The notes under the pieces are model-generated. The model had not been told where the DNA came from and did no database searches. It saw only the letters and a list, made by a program, of their open reading frames with translations. Positions 38,362 to 45,953 of a stretch of 45,953 bases of DNA are shown one piece after another. The stretch's first letter is position 1. The number at the start of each line of letters is the position of its first letter. The DNA is from Halopseudomonas formosensis. GTDB taxonomy: Bacteria; Pseudomonadota; Gammaproteobacteria; Pseudomonadales; Pseudomonadaceae. The translations under genes and the position numbers were made by a program. The stretch is taken from the NCBI RefSeq assembly GCF_900115905.1, contig NZ_FOYD01000018.1:1-45953 (forward strand), written 5' to 3'.

Positions 38362-38604
38362 TTACACCTCATGCTCATCAGCCCGGTAATAAGTGGTATG
38401 ACTGATATAAACACTCAGTCGATAGCCGGGCTTGATGTGATCAGCGGCTGGATAAAGGCTTGGCAGCTCTGCGATTTGCTCGAAACGTGCTTCCAGCCCT
38501 TCCGCATATTGCTCAGCCTGCCTCAACCCAAATCTCCTGACCCCATAGATGAAGATATTTTCGAAATCCTCATCGGCACTATTACTGAGCCTATAATTCG
38601 CCAT
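38362..38604 (-). CDS. parE: ParE-type toxin, probably C-terminally frameshifted
   Basis: 80 aa. RLSNSADEDFENIFIYGVRR, GLRQAEQYAEGLEARFEQIA and ADHIKPGYRLSVYISHTTYY are typical ParE. The usual family is about 95 aa and continues after the tyrosine pair with a strand such as IRILHxxMD. Here the frame stops at DEHEV, while the shifted frame just downstream (to about 38310) reads GVMTQIRPALCMDGGK, resembling the missing strand. A one-base insertion is therefore likely and the toxin may be inactive. Overlaps its antitoxin by 14 bases. Confidence 0.8.
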   Translation of the reverse strand: MANYRLSNSADEDFENIFIYGVRRFGLRQAEQYAEGLEARFEQIAELPSLYPAADHIKPGYRLSVYISHTTYYRADEHEV

Positions 38605-38848
38605 CAGCTTTCAGCCTTTCCCTGGCTGCAGACAGGATGTCCCGGGGCGAGCGCTGACTCACTCCACTATGCTCCCCTTCATCCAATAACATGCGCAATT
38701 GCTCCAGGCCTGCGCTGCGCTCCTGATCCCGTCGGATCAGGTCACGGATGTACTCGCTATCATTGGTATAGTCACCGCTGCCAATGCGCATTTTCACCCA
38801 ATCATTCTGCTGCTCAGTCAAGGTAATGGTTTTACGTACTACGGACAT
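38591..38848 (-). CDS. parD: ParD-type antitoxin
   Basis: 85 aa. Ribbon-helix-helix start SVVRKTITLTEQQNDWVKMR, the GDYTNDSEYIRDLIRRDQER motif typical of ParD, and a C-terminal binding tail. GGAGG lies about 10 bases before the ATG at 38848; in-frame starts further upstream run into the immunity gene relic. Expressed just downstream of the type VI module and may be co-transcribed with it. Confidence 0.88.
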   Translation of the reverse strand: MSVVRKTITLTEQQNDWVKMRIGSGDYTNDSEYIRDLIRRDQERSAGLEQLRMLLDEGEHSGVSQRSPRDILSAARERLKADGEL

Positions 38849-38871
38849 GGACCTGCCCTCCGCACCAATAT

Positions 38872-38961
38872 TCATACTTCGAACATATAGCATGGAGTGC
38901 TGGAAAACCCAACCATCAGCGATGGCAGACACAGCACGAGCCTGTTTATCGCTCTCCTCAC
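38872..38961 (-). pseudogene. 5' stump of a third type VI immunity gene
   Basis: Starts with GTG overlapping the stop of the immunity gene at 38958 (GTGA), exactly as the second immunity gene overlaps the first. Its first 16 codons (VRRAINRLVLCLPSLM) match the signal peptide of that gene (TRAINRLVLCLLPLM) almost base for base; homology ends near 38913 and the frame stops at 38872. Best read as what is left after deletion of a third tandem copy. Confidence 0.7.
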
Positions 38962-40280
38962 GGCTGACCCGCGCTTTCTTTGGCCATGCCCGGCAAGGGC
39001 CGGAAACTGTCCAGAATCTGTTTGAACTCGGCCTGAGCCTGCTCGAAGGGAGGGTATTCGCCATCGATATCATGCACTTTCATCTCGAAGGACACTGCAG
39101 GCACAGCGCCATGCGCACCGGTCTCGGCGATCAGATGATAGCTCTGCGGTGGCTGCCAGTCGGGGTTTTCCGGGTCGCGTCGCTGGAAACGGGTACCAAC
39201 CAGACTGCCGGCCTGATAGCCGAAGGCGACATCCTGCGGGCCGAAGCTATCGATCCGTACCCGTGACGGATAGGGGTTGGGAACAAAGCGCATCAGGGCA
39301 TGGGTCATCAACTCACTGGACGCTGGCTGATCGATCCGATAGAGCAATGCCGGGGTGCTGCGCGGGCGCCACTGGTACCCGAAGTCAAAGGGTTCATTGC
39401 CGCTGTCGGCGATAAAGCCGAAGGGGATGCACACGCCAGGTTCGGTGGGAATTTCATGTTCCGCACGGGCGCGAAAACGGGCCAGAAAATCCAGCGCGGC
39501 AGGCTCCAGGCTGGCCTGTTCGCTGCGTGGTTTGTTGTGTTGCATGCCGAACTGGAAGGTATAGATGCGCCCGTTTTCCCAGAGCTTGGCGGAAAAGTCG
39601 AAGGGGCCGCTGATCGCCAGGGCGTTGGAGCGATTGAGCTCTACAAAGTATTCCTGTTCGAACAGATCATCGGTAGGAAACTTGGCGTCTTCGATCAGCA
39701 GTTCAGCAAGTTTGGCTTCCAGTTGGGCAGTGTCCCGGCCCTGTTCCTTGAAGTTTTCGATGGCTTCGGAAACCCACAGGATATCGGTGCTGACTTTGCC
39801 GATGTGCTGCATCTGGGCCCGTAATGCCAGTTCCTCCTCCAATAATCGGCGATGGTGCTCGTCTGGCTCATCATCTGATAATGCCGCTCTTTGCTCCCGA
39901 AGCTGGTCGATCTTTCCCTGAATGACACGCTCCTGCGCCTCCCCACGGCTGGGCTTGAAATAGGAGGTGTCGCGCTTCCAGTAATCAAGCGTGGCAAGCC
40001 GGCTGACGGCGATCTGCACCAGCACCTTCTCTTCATGCAGTGGATCACGACCATAGCTCCCCCGCCAGATTGCCGGTGTGGGTTCGCTCCCCTTATAGGA
40101 TGCGGGTAGCTCAGCCTGCTGGTTATACCAGGCCAGGTGCGCGGGCATGGAAAACTGTACACGGCCGAAGCATTGGGTCTGCCAGTCGGCTGGCAGCGTA
40201 GCATTGGGGCTGTCGGCCCAGACGGCTGGAGCCATCAGCGGTAGCAGACACAGCACGAGCCTGTTTATCGCTCTCGTCAC
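38958..40280 (-). CDS. Type VI effector immunity protein, copy 2
   Basis: 440 aa starting at GTG 40280. Signal peptide (RLVLCLLPLMAPAVWA), then the shared body WQTQCFGRVQFSMPAHLAWY through FGYQAGSLVGTRFQRR to the ending FRPLPGMAKESAGQP. It resembles the Tli4/Tli5-type periplasmic proteins encoded beside lipase effectors. It should bind and neutralise the neighbouring phospholipase in the periplasm. Most of it is nearly identical to copy 1; residues 122-158 and a stretch before SFGPQ differ strongly. Overlaps copy 1 by 4 bases. Confidence 0.82.
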   Translation of the reverse strand: MTRAINRLVLCLLPLMAPAVWADSPNATLPADWQTQCFGRVQFSMPAHLAWYNQQAELPASYKGSEPTPAIWRGSYGRDPLHEEKVLVQIAVSRLATLDYWKRDTSYFKPSRGEAQERVIQGKIDQLREQRAALSDDEPDEHHRRLLEEELALRAQMQHIGKVSTDILWVSEAIENFKEQGRDTAQLEAKLAELLIEDAKFPTDDLFEQEYFVELNRSNALAISGPFDFSAKLWENGRIYTFQFGMQHNKPRSEQASLEPAALDFLARFRARAEHEIPTEPGVCIPFGFIADSGNEPFDFGYQWRPRSTPALLYRIDQPASSELMTHALMRFVPNPYPSRVRIDSFGPQDVAFGYQAGSLVGTRFQRRDPENPDWQPPQSYHLIAETGAHGAVPAVSFEMKVHDIDGEYPPFEQAQAEFKQILDSFRPLPGMAKESAGQP

Positions 40281-41596
40281 GGCTGACCTGCGCTTTCTTT
40301 GACCATCCCCGGCAAGGGCCGAAAAGTGTCCAGAATCTGTTTGAACTCGGCCTCGCCCTGCTCGAAGAGAGGGTATTCGCCGTCGATATCATGCACCTTC
40401 ATCTCGAAGGACACCGGCGGCACAGTGCCATGCGCACCGGTCTCGGCAATCAGGTGATAGCTCTGCGGGGGCTGCCAGTCGGGGTTTTCGGGGTGGCGTC
40501 GTTGGAAACGGGTACCGACCAGGCTGCCGGCCTGATAGCCGAAAGCGACATCCTGCGGGCCGAAGCGGTTAATCTGCAGCAGGCTGGAATAAGCGTTTGG
40601 TATCAAACGCCGCATGGCCATGCTGAAAAGCTCACTGGACGCTGGCTGATCGATCCGATAGAGCAGTGCCGGGGTGCTGCGCGGGCGCCACTGGTACCCG
40701 AAGTCAAAGGGTTCATTGCCGCTGTCGGCGATAAAGCCGAAGGGGATGCACACGCCGGGTTCGGTGGGGATTTCATGTTCTGCGCGGGCGCGGAAACGGG
40801 CCAGGAAGTCCAGCGCGGCGGGCTCCAGGCTGGCCTGTTCGCTGCGTGGTTTGTTGTGCTGCATGCCGAACTGGAAGGTATAGATACGCCCGTTTTCCCA
40901 GAGCTTGGCGGAAAAGTCGAAGGGGCCGCTGATCGCCAGGGCATTGGGGCGATTGAGCTCTACAAAGTATTCCTGTTCGAACAGATCATCGGTCGGAAAC
41001 TTGGCGTCTTCGATCAGCAGTTCGGCGAGTTTGGCTTCCAGTTGGGCTGTGTCCCGGCCCTGCTCCTTGAAGTTTTCGATGGCTTCGGAAACCCACAGGA
41101 TATCGGTGCTGATTTTGCCGATGTGCTGCTGAGCTTGCTCTAATGCTCTTTCTTCTTCACGGAGCTGAGAGTAAAGAGCATTTGCCTCCTCGCTTTGATC
41201 TGAAAGCAAAGCGACTTTTCGGGCCTTAATCTCATCAAGCTGTTTTTGGATGACCCGTTCTTGAGCCTCCCCGCGGCTGGGCTTGAAATAGGAAGTGTCG
41301 CGCTTCCAGTAATCAAGCGTGGCAAGGCGGCTGACGGCGATTTGCACCAGCACCTTCTCTTCATGCAGCGGGTCACGGCCATAATTCCCCCGCCAGATTG
41401 CTGGGGTGGGTTCGCTTCCCTTATAAAATGCAGGTGGTTCAGCCTGCTGGTTGTACCAAGCCAGGTGTGCGGGCATGGAAAACTGCACCCGGCCGAAGCA
41501 TTGGGTTTGCCAGTTGGCTGGCAGAGATGGTTCAGGAGTAACGGCCCAGATGTCAGACGTCAAACCAAGCAGTATGAGCGCAATCAGATAACGCAT
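40277..41596 (-). CDS. Type VI effector immunity protein, copy 1
   Basis: 439 aa with its own, unrelated signal peptide ([18 protein letters not shown]). Homology with copy 2 begins at WQTQCFGRVQFSMPAHLAWY and continues almost unbroken, except residues 118-157 (coiled, charged, 40 residues versus 37 in copy 2) and about 320-345 (RRLIPNAYSSLLQINRFGPQ). The start overlaps the effector stop by one base (TAATG), giving tight effector-immunity coupling. Family call (Tli-type) rests on neighbourhood plus remembered similarity. Confidence 0.84.
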   Translation of the reverse strand: MRYLIALILLGLTSDIWAVTPEPSLPANWQTQCFGRVQFSMPAHLAWYNQQAEPPAFYKGSEPTPAIWRGNYGRDPLHEEKVLVQIAVSRLATLDYWKRDTSYFKPSRGEAQERVIQKQLDEIKARKVALLSDQSEEANALYSQLREEERALEQAQQHIGKISTDILWVSEAIENFKEQGRDTAQLEAKLAELLIEDAKFPTDDLFEQEYFVELNRPNALAISGPFDFSAKLWENGRIYTFQFGMQHNKPRSEQASLEPAALDFLARFRARAEHEIPTEPGVCIPFGFIADSGNEPFDFGYQWRPRSTPALLYRIDQPASSELFSMAMRRLIPNAYSSLLQINRFGPQDVAFGYQAGSLVGTRFQRRHPENPDWQPPQSYHLIAETGAHGTVPPVSFEMKVHDIDGEYPLFEQGEAEFKQILDTFRPLPGMVKESAGQP

Positions 41597-44500
41597 TAGG
41601 TGGTTCCTTCGGAAACGAGCGAAACAGACGCTTGTAGAGTGTTCCGCTCGTTTTTGTCGTTGTGGGCAAGAACACTCAAGTTGAACCCCGAGTCATTATT
41701 TTCACGACGGGTCCAGTAGATGGGCAGCTCGGTGATGAAGCCGGCGACATTCTTCGGTAGCTCGGCAGTGCTCGGGTTTTCCCAGAATGCATGCTCGAAG
41801 GGCATGGAGCCAGAATTGTTATCCGGCCAAGTTGGCCAGATTGAGGCGTGGTTTCGGGGTATGTGTATGAACGCTTCTTGATAGGCAGTTGCGTTGTCCT
41901 TTGCTTGCTTTTGAATCGCCTGCCAGGTCGCCGGTGCTGCTGGCTGTTCAAGCATCGGCTCCAGTTGCGTTGCCGGCGCCACCCGAACCTGTTCATGGGT
42001 GACGTCCAGTGCAAAGAGCTTGCGCCACAGGGCGATACGCAGTTGCTGCACTTCGCGGCAGATGGGTTGGGGCGTGCAGCCGTTGAGCTGGCTGAGCTGG
42101 GCCTGGCGGCCTGAGATTACCACGGCCAGTTCGGAGTCGCGGTCACCAAGCTGGCTGCGGTCGTTGATATTGGCGCTGCCGAGAATGGCCACCCGGTCAT
42201 CAGCGATTAACAGCTTGCTGTGTACATAAATCTGTTCGGTCACCGGGCGACCGTGGAAATCTTCCCAGGTACGTAGATTGAGCAAAGTAAGATAGCGTTT
42301 CCAATCTTCTCGCTCGAAAACCTTCCAGGCCTCTCCACGGCGCTGATGCTTGTCGATGTTATCACTGGCTACGTCTTCCGGGATTCCACTGTCCATTTGT
42401 GCCTTCATTGCCATCGCCCGCTGAATCCGGCGCACAAGGCTATGACTGCCCAGAGACAGGCTCTGCATGGTCAGGTGGATCTGGGTCATCAGGGTGATGT
42501 CGTTCAGCGGGCCTTCCGGATAAACCGGCAGGACCATATAGACGTGAAAATCTTCACCCATCTCGATCGCGGCTTCTATGCGTGTGGCCAAGGCCTCGCA
42601 AAGGGTGTTCAGAACCCTGGGCTGTGGTGCCTGCAGGTTTACAGAGGCTTCAACAGCAGCCTGGTTGGCAAAGACTTTCAGTAGCGCACTGACAAACTCA
42701 TCCGCCTCGCGGTTGTGGATCATTTCCGCCAGGGCGTAGAAGTTGAGGTGCTGCAGACGGGTTGCGTTGTCCTGGAAACGCCCTTCCAGCCCCAGCCGTG
42801 CAGCATAGCGCGGGTAGTCGGGCAGCTTCTCGATGTCCATCAGGCTTTGCATGGGCCCGTCTTGCCAGGGATCTTTTTTATCCTGGTTGGGTGGCCCTGC
42901 CGCTTCCTCGCCGTCGTCCTTGGGGGGTGTGGCGTAGTCGACCTCACCGAAATCACTCTGGAAGAACTGATTCTCGATGTAGATGAACTGCTGTGCGCCG
43001 GCAATGGCTTGCAGCATGGCTTGCAGGCAGTTGGCCTGACGGGCATCTGGTAACGCAAAACCTTCAGTGGGCTGCGGCAGACGGCTGGCATGGGCTTGCA
43101 GAGCGCCTTGACGCTCTTCACGCAGTTGCCGGTAGGGTGTGCTGCGCAACACCTGAGCGAACAGGCTGCCCTGTGCTGCCACGGGTTGTGCCGGTGGCAG
43201 GTAGTGTGGCCGGAATGGTTGCGGAGCCAGATTGCGGCTTACCAGCCCCAGCCCACCCGCAAGCAGGGCCGGCATGGCCTGTGTAGTTCCGTCGAAGCGT
43301 GCCTGCAGGCTATTCCAGCGTTCGATGAAGTTGCGCGAGAAGTCTTCTACGGCCGTCCCTTCAAGGCGTACCTGCACATCATGCCAGGGCATGCGGGGCT
43401 GGCGTGCCGGATCGATTGTGCGGCCGCCAGGGGGCAGCAACCGTACTGCCGGGTCAGAAAGATAGGAATAGGGCTGGCCCTGCTGCGCATCACTCATACG
43501 GTCGAGTGTGTTGTGCAGGTAGAGCAAGAATGGTGTGGCGATTGCGCTGAACTGCTCCAGTGCCTGGGCTGTGAGCCGTTCTGGCGGGGTGTTGTTGAGC
43601 CAGGTAAAGAATGCGCCAGCGCCGCTCTGCTCGACCCACTGATTGAATAACGTGTTGCCTCTGATCTGCAGCGCCTGACTGTATTCGCCTGACTGCTGCT
43701 CAACTTCCTCTGCCCAGTCCAGCAGATCTTTCTCCAACTGGCTGATTCTGGGCGGCAGATGCTGTCTGACTTCTTCATCTCCCAGATACTCACGCAGAAA
43801 GCGCGCCATATCCAGCGCTCCTCCTGTTGTATAGGCGGCGCCAACGCCGAACAGGCGCAGGCCGCCCTTGAGCCTATCCTTGAGCCAGTTCAGGGCCGCC
43901 TGTTTGCGTTGGCGTACGGCGTTAACGTGTTCGTTATCAAGGCGCAGACCTATCCAGCGTTGCACGCGGCTGAGGGCGTCGCCTTCCATCAGGGTGGCGC
44001 CAATCAGCTCTGCGGTGGTCATGTAGGGGTATTGCTGATGCGCCGGGATCTCTCGCAACGGGGGAATGCAGGGGTTGTACAGTTCACGTTCACTGCGCCC
44101 GTCGGCGGCAAGGCGAAAGTTGTTGTCGTCACGGCGTCCGTAGGCCAGGTCAATGCCGCCGACATAGGCAATCTGATTGTCGATCACAACCATTTTCTGG
44201 TGGTGCGAGAAAAAGGTACCCAGCTGATCCATATCGCTTTGCTGTATGGCCGGCAGACACCAGACCTTGCGTTGCTCCAACCCGGCATTGAGCAGAAAGC
44301 TGGCCAGCATGGTTTCAAGGTCGCCGGTGTCCATGCCGACTTTGGGCGACAACCAGGGCATCAGGTAGATGTCAGGCTTCTCGTTCTTGCGCAGCGCTTC
44401 GGCCAGGCAGTCCCACAGGCGCCTGTCGCCATCGAGGCGCACCTCGTAGTTGATCTGCCAGCCACTGATGTAAATCGAGTGCCGGGCATTGCTGATCGCG

Positions 44501-44700
44501 GCGGCGACATCCTTGAAGTAGTCTTCGCCGTTCGTGAAGAACCTGACATTGTTACCGGCGCGCTTGCGGGCGTACGGCGGGCCAAACCGCGGGTCCGGAC
44601 GGATAAACCAGTCCGGGGCAGAAATGGCGCACAGCGGCTCGCCTTCTGCCGTATTGAGCTGGTCCAGTTGGCGTGAGCGGATTGCCGTCATCTGACTCAT
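41596..44700 (-). CDS. Type VI phospholipase D effector (PldA/Tle5-like)
   Basis: 1034 aa. Two HxKxxxxD phospholipase D motifs: H167-K169-D174 in [20 protein letters not shown] and H827-K829-D834 in [20 protein letters not shown], the latter followed by [19 protein letters not shown]. Both catalytic halves are therefore intact. Size and the vgrG-effector-immunity order match P. aeruginosa PldA (Tle5a), which attacks phospholipids, chiefly phosphatidylethanolamine, in target cells. No signal peptide, as expected for a VgrG-carried toxin. The start overlaps the vgrG stop by 4 bases. Confidence 0.92.
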   Translation of the reverse strand: MSQMTAIRSRQLDQLNTAEGEPLCAISAPDWFIRPDPRFGPPYARKRAGNNVRFFTNGEDYFKDVAAAISNARHSIYISGWQINYEVRLDGDRRLWDCLAEALRKNEKPDIYLMPWLSPKVGMDTGDLETMLASFLLNAGLEQRKVWCLPAIQQSDMDQLGTFFSHHQKMVVIDNQIAYVGGIDLAYGRRDDNNFRLAADGRSERELYNPCIPPLREIPAHQQYPYMTTAELIGATLMEGDALSRVQRWIGLRLDNEHVNAVRQRKQAALNWLKDRLKGGLRLFGVGAAYTTGGALDMARFLREYLGDEEVRQHLPPRISQLEKDLLDWAEEVEQQSGEYSQALQIRGNTLFNQWVEQSGAGAFFTWLNNTPPERLTAQALEQFSAIATPFLLYLHNTLDRMSDAQQGQPYSYLSDPAVRLLPPGGRTIDPARQPRMPWHDVQVRLEGTAVEDFSRNFIERWNSLQARFDGTTQAMPALLAGGLGLVSRNLAPQPFRPHYLPPAQPVAAQGSLFAQVLRSTPYRQLREERQGALQAHASRLPQPTEGFALPDARQANCLQAMLQAIAGAQQFIYIENQFFQSDFGEVDYATPPKDDGEEAAGPPNQDKKDPWQDGPMQSLMDIEKLPDYPRYAARLGLEGRFQDNATRLQHLNFYALAEMIHNREADEFVSALLKVFANQAAVEASVNLQAPQPRVLNTLCEALATRIEAAIEMGEDFHVYMVLPVYPEGPLNDITLMTQIHLTMQSLSLGSHSLVRRIQRAMAMKAQMDSGIPEDVASDNIDKHQRRGEAWKVFEREDWKRYLTLLNLRTWEDFHGRPVTEQIYVHSKLLIADDRVAILGSANINDRSQLGDRDSELAVVISGRQAQLSQLNGCTPQPICREVQQLRIALWRKLFALDVTHEQVRVAPATQLEPMLEQPAAPATWQAIQKQAKDNATAYQEAFIHIPRNHASIWPTWPDNNSGSMPFEHAFWENPSTAELPKNVAGFITELPIYWTRRENNDSGFNLSVLAHNDKNERNTLQASVSLVSEGTT

Positions 44701-45953
44701 CCCTTGAATGCCTTGAGTTTTTCGAATAGTGGACTGTTGTCGTCGAGCCCCAGGGTGTCACGGGCGCAGGTCTGATCGAGGCAGGCCATTGCGTGCTGTG
44801 GATCAGTGTGTGGGGCATGGCTGAAATCCATACTGGCCAGTGCCAGCGCTTCGCGCTGCTGGTCGTTCCAGCCCGCATCCACATGCACCGTCAGGGCAAC
44901 GTATTGTCCTGGGTAGAGCAGCCATAGGTTGCCCGGAGTCTGTTGATAGGCCAGAGACAGCGACTCCTGCTCTGCATCCGAGAGGATGATGCGACCGTTA
45001 TCGTCAGTTTCGCCGCGGGCGATGATATCTGCCTCGCTCAGACGTGCGAACGTGCGCCAGCCTGGTTTGCTGGCGCGGACGATACGCCAGGGGGTGTGCG
45101 CCAGGGCATAACCGTCTTCTCCGGGCTTGTCCTTCAGACGGATGTCAAAACGCATCTCACGTGGTTCAGATACTGCTGCCTGGTATGGCAATGCCGGGTT
45201 GGCCTGTGCCGGATCGTTGAGAGCTCCATGCTGACCGGCGCCCGCTTCACCCGGACGCTCAGGCAGCTTGATTGCCAGCCCCGAACCCCGCCCAGCCGCA
45301 CCACCGGAGTTGATCCTGATGCCCGGGCCGCTGAGGGTAATGCCGCTGGGGTCGAGTTTGAGGAAGGAGCCGCCGCCTTTGGCGGTCAGCTCCATGCCGG
45401 CGTCGATCACCACTTTGTCCCCGGCGTAGTAGTGGATTTCCTCTCCGGCTTCGATGAACTGGCCCTGACCGAGTTTGATGTGCTGGTGGTGGGCGACAGT
45501 CAGATGATCATCCGCCTTGATTTCCGTCCTGCGATCGGCGTGGGTGCGGTGGTGCTCCTCGGCCAGGTTCTCGGTGTAGCGGTTGGCTTCGATGCGCTCG
45601 TGGCGTTCGTTGCCGACGCGGATGGTCTGGTCGTGCTGGATGTTCTGGTCCCAGTCGCGCTGGGCGTGGATGAAGATCTGTTCCTCCCCGGCCCGGTCTT
45701 CGATGCGCAGTTCGTTGAAGCCGTTGCCGCCGGGGCTGCTCAGGCTCTTGAACAGGCTGCGGGTCTTGTGCTCGGGCAGCTCACAGGGCACCGGATGGGC
45801 GCTGTTGTACAGGCAGCCACTGACCAGGGGCTGATCCGGGTCGCCTTCCAGAAAACTGACCAGTACTTCCATGCCGATGCGCGGGATGGTGACGCTGCCC
45901 CAGTGGTTGCCGGCCCAGCTGCTGGCCACCCGCAGCCAGCAGCTGGTGTGGGC
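44697..45953 (-). CDS. vgrG: VgrG spike protein, partial (N-terminus beyond window)
   Basis: 418 codons, open through the window edge. [40 protein letters not shown] and [20 protein letters not shown] are canonical VgrG spike sequence, followed by the repetitive beta-helix and DUF2345-like part ([20 protein letters not shown]). The last 170 or so residues, from about [20 protein letters not shown], form an extra domain with an [15 protein letters not shown] motif resembling the transthyretin-like adaptors that load effectors. It probably carries the phospholipase encoded next. Confidence 0.93.
   Translation of the reverse strand, partial: AHTSCWLRVASSWAGNHWGSVTIPRIGMEVLVSFLEGDPDQPLVSGCLYNSAHPVPCELPEHKTRSLFKSLSSPGGNGFNELRIEDRAGEEQIFIHAQRDWDQNIQHDQTIRVGNERHERIEANRYTENLAEEHHRTHADRRTEIKADDHLTVAHHQHIKLGQGQFIEAGEEIHYYAGDKVVIDAGMELTAKGGGSFLKLDPSGITLSGPGIRINSGGAAGRGSGLAIKLPERPGEAGAGQHGALNDPAQANPALPYQAAVSEPREMRFDIRLKDKPGEDGYALAHTPWRIVRASKPGWRTFARLSEADIIARGETDDNGRIILSDAEQESLSLAYQQTPGNLWLLYPGQYVALTVHVDAGWNDQQREALALASMDFSHAPHTDPQHAMACLDQTCARDTLGLDDNSPLFEKLKAFKG

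Noticed and set aside
39071..40392. Open frames near 39071 and 40390 with matching sequence on both strands, as extra genes
   Set aside because: They only reflect the duplication of the immunity gene ends read in other frames.

Overview
The window is bacterial, GC-rich and densely coded, and looks like a Pseudomonadaceae chromosome, probably a marine or halotolerant branch such as Halopseudomonas or Stutzerimonas. The main reasons are a FleQ/FleS/FleR flagellar hierarchy with sigma54 promoters, a periplasmic LigB-type ligase, an ectABCD-ask ectoine/hydroxyectoine operon and Pseudomonas-style REP palindromes. The genus is inferred; no rRNA or tRNA gene is present.

Layout. (1) 1-2517: a small repeated ORF element, ligB, and a mosaic of GC-rich palindromes. 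(2) 2518-11181: speA (minus) divergent from ectA-ectB-ectC-ectD-ask (plus), then an alpha/beta hydrolase and a SIMPL-domain protein (minus). (3) 11182-12163: nearly 1 kb without an intact recognisable gene. It holds the inverted second copy of the small-ORF element, a C-terminal relic resembling an IS110-family transposase, a tandem 190-bp duplication and several REP-like hairpins. (4) 12164-30267: an uninterrupted minus-strand flagellar block. In transcription order it reads fliS(second copy)-fliT/fleP-fleQ-fleS-fleR-fliE-F-G-H-I-J-K-L-M-N-O-P-Q-R-flhB. (5) 30417-33467: a lipoprotein sulfatase with a C-terminal dockerin-like module, plus a type II toxin-antitoxin pair, both on the plus strand and lodged between two fliS paralogues. 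(6) 33557-37193: fliS-fliD-flaG-fliC (minus). (7) 37194-38848: fliC leader and promoter with striking palindromes, a REP pair, an unknown membrane protein, and a second ParD/ParE pair whose toxin looks frameshifted. (8) 38872-45953: a type VI secretion module on the minus strand: vgrG (cut by the window edge), a PldA-like phospholipase D effector, two tandem immunity paralogues, and the 5' stump of what looks like a third.

How it works together. Aspartokinase supplies aspartyl phosphate for the ectoine precursor; EctB, EctA and EctC make ectoine and EctD hydroxylates it. The flagellar block encodes regulators, basal body, export apparatus, switch, hook-length control, filament, cap and chaperones. 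Near-consensus GG-N10-GC elements sit before fleS, fliE, fliK, fliL and fliD, and a sigma28-type element before fliC, matching the known Pseudomonas tiers. The type VI genes overlap so tightly that carrier, toxin and immunity are probably co-expressed.

The most unusual content is the inverted small-ORF/REP element bracketing an 11-kb segment, the sulfatase-dockerin plus toxin-antitoxin insertion between fliS paralogues, the fliC leader palindromes, and the expanding and contracting immunity array. I see no CRISPR array and no convincing wholly new multi-gene system.
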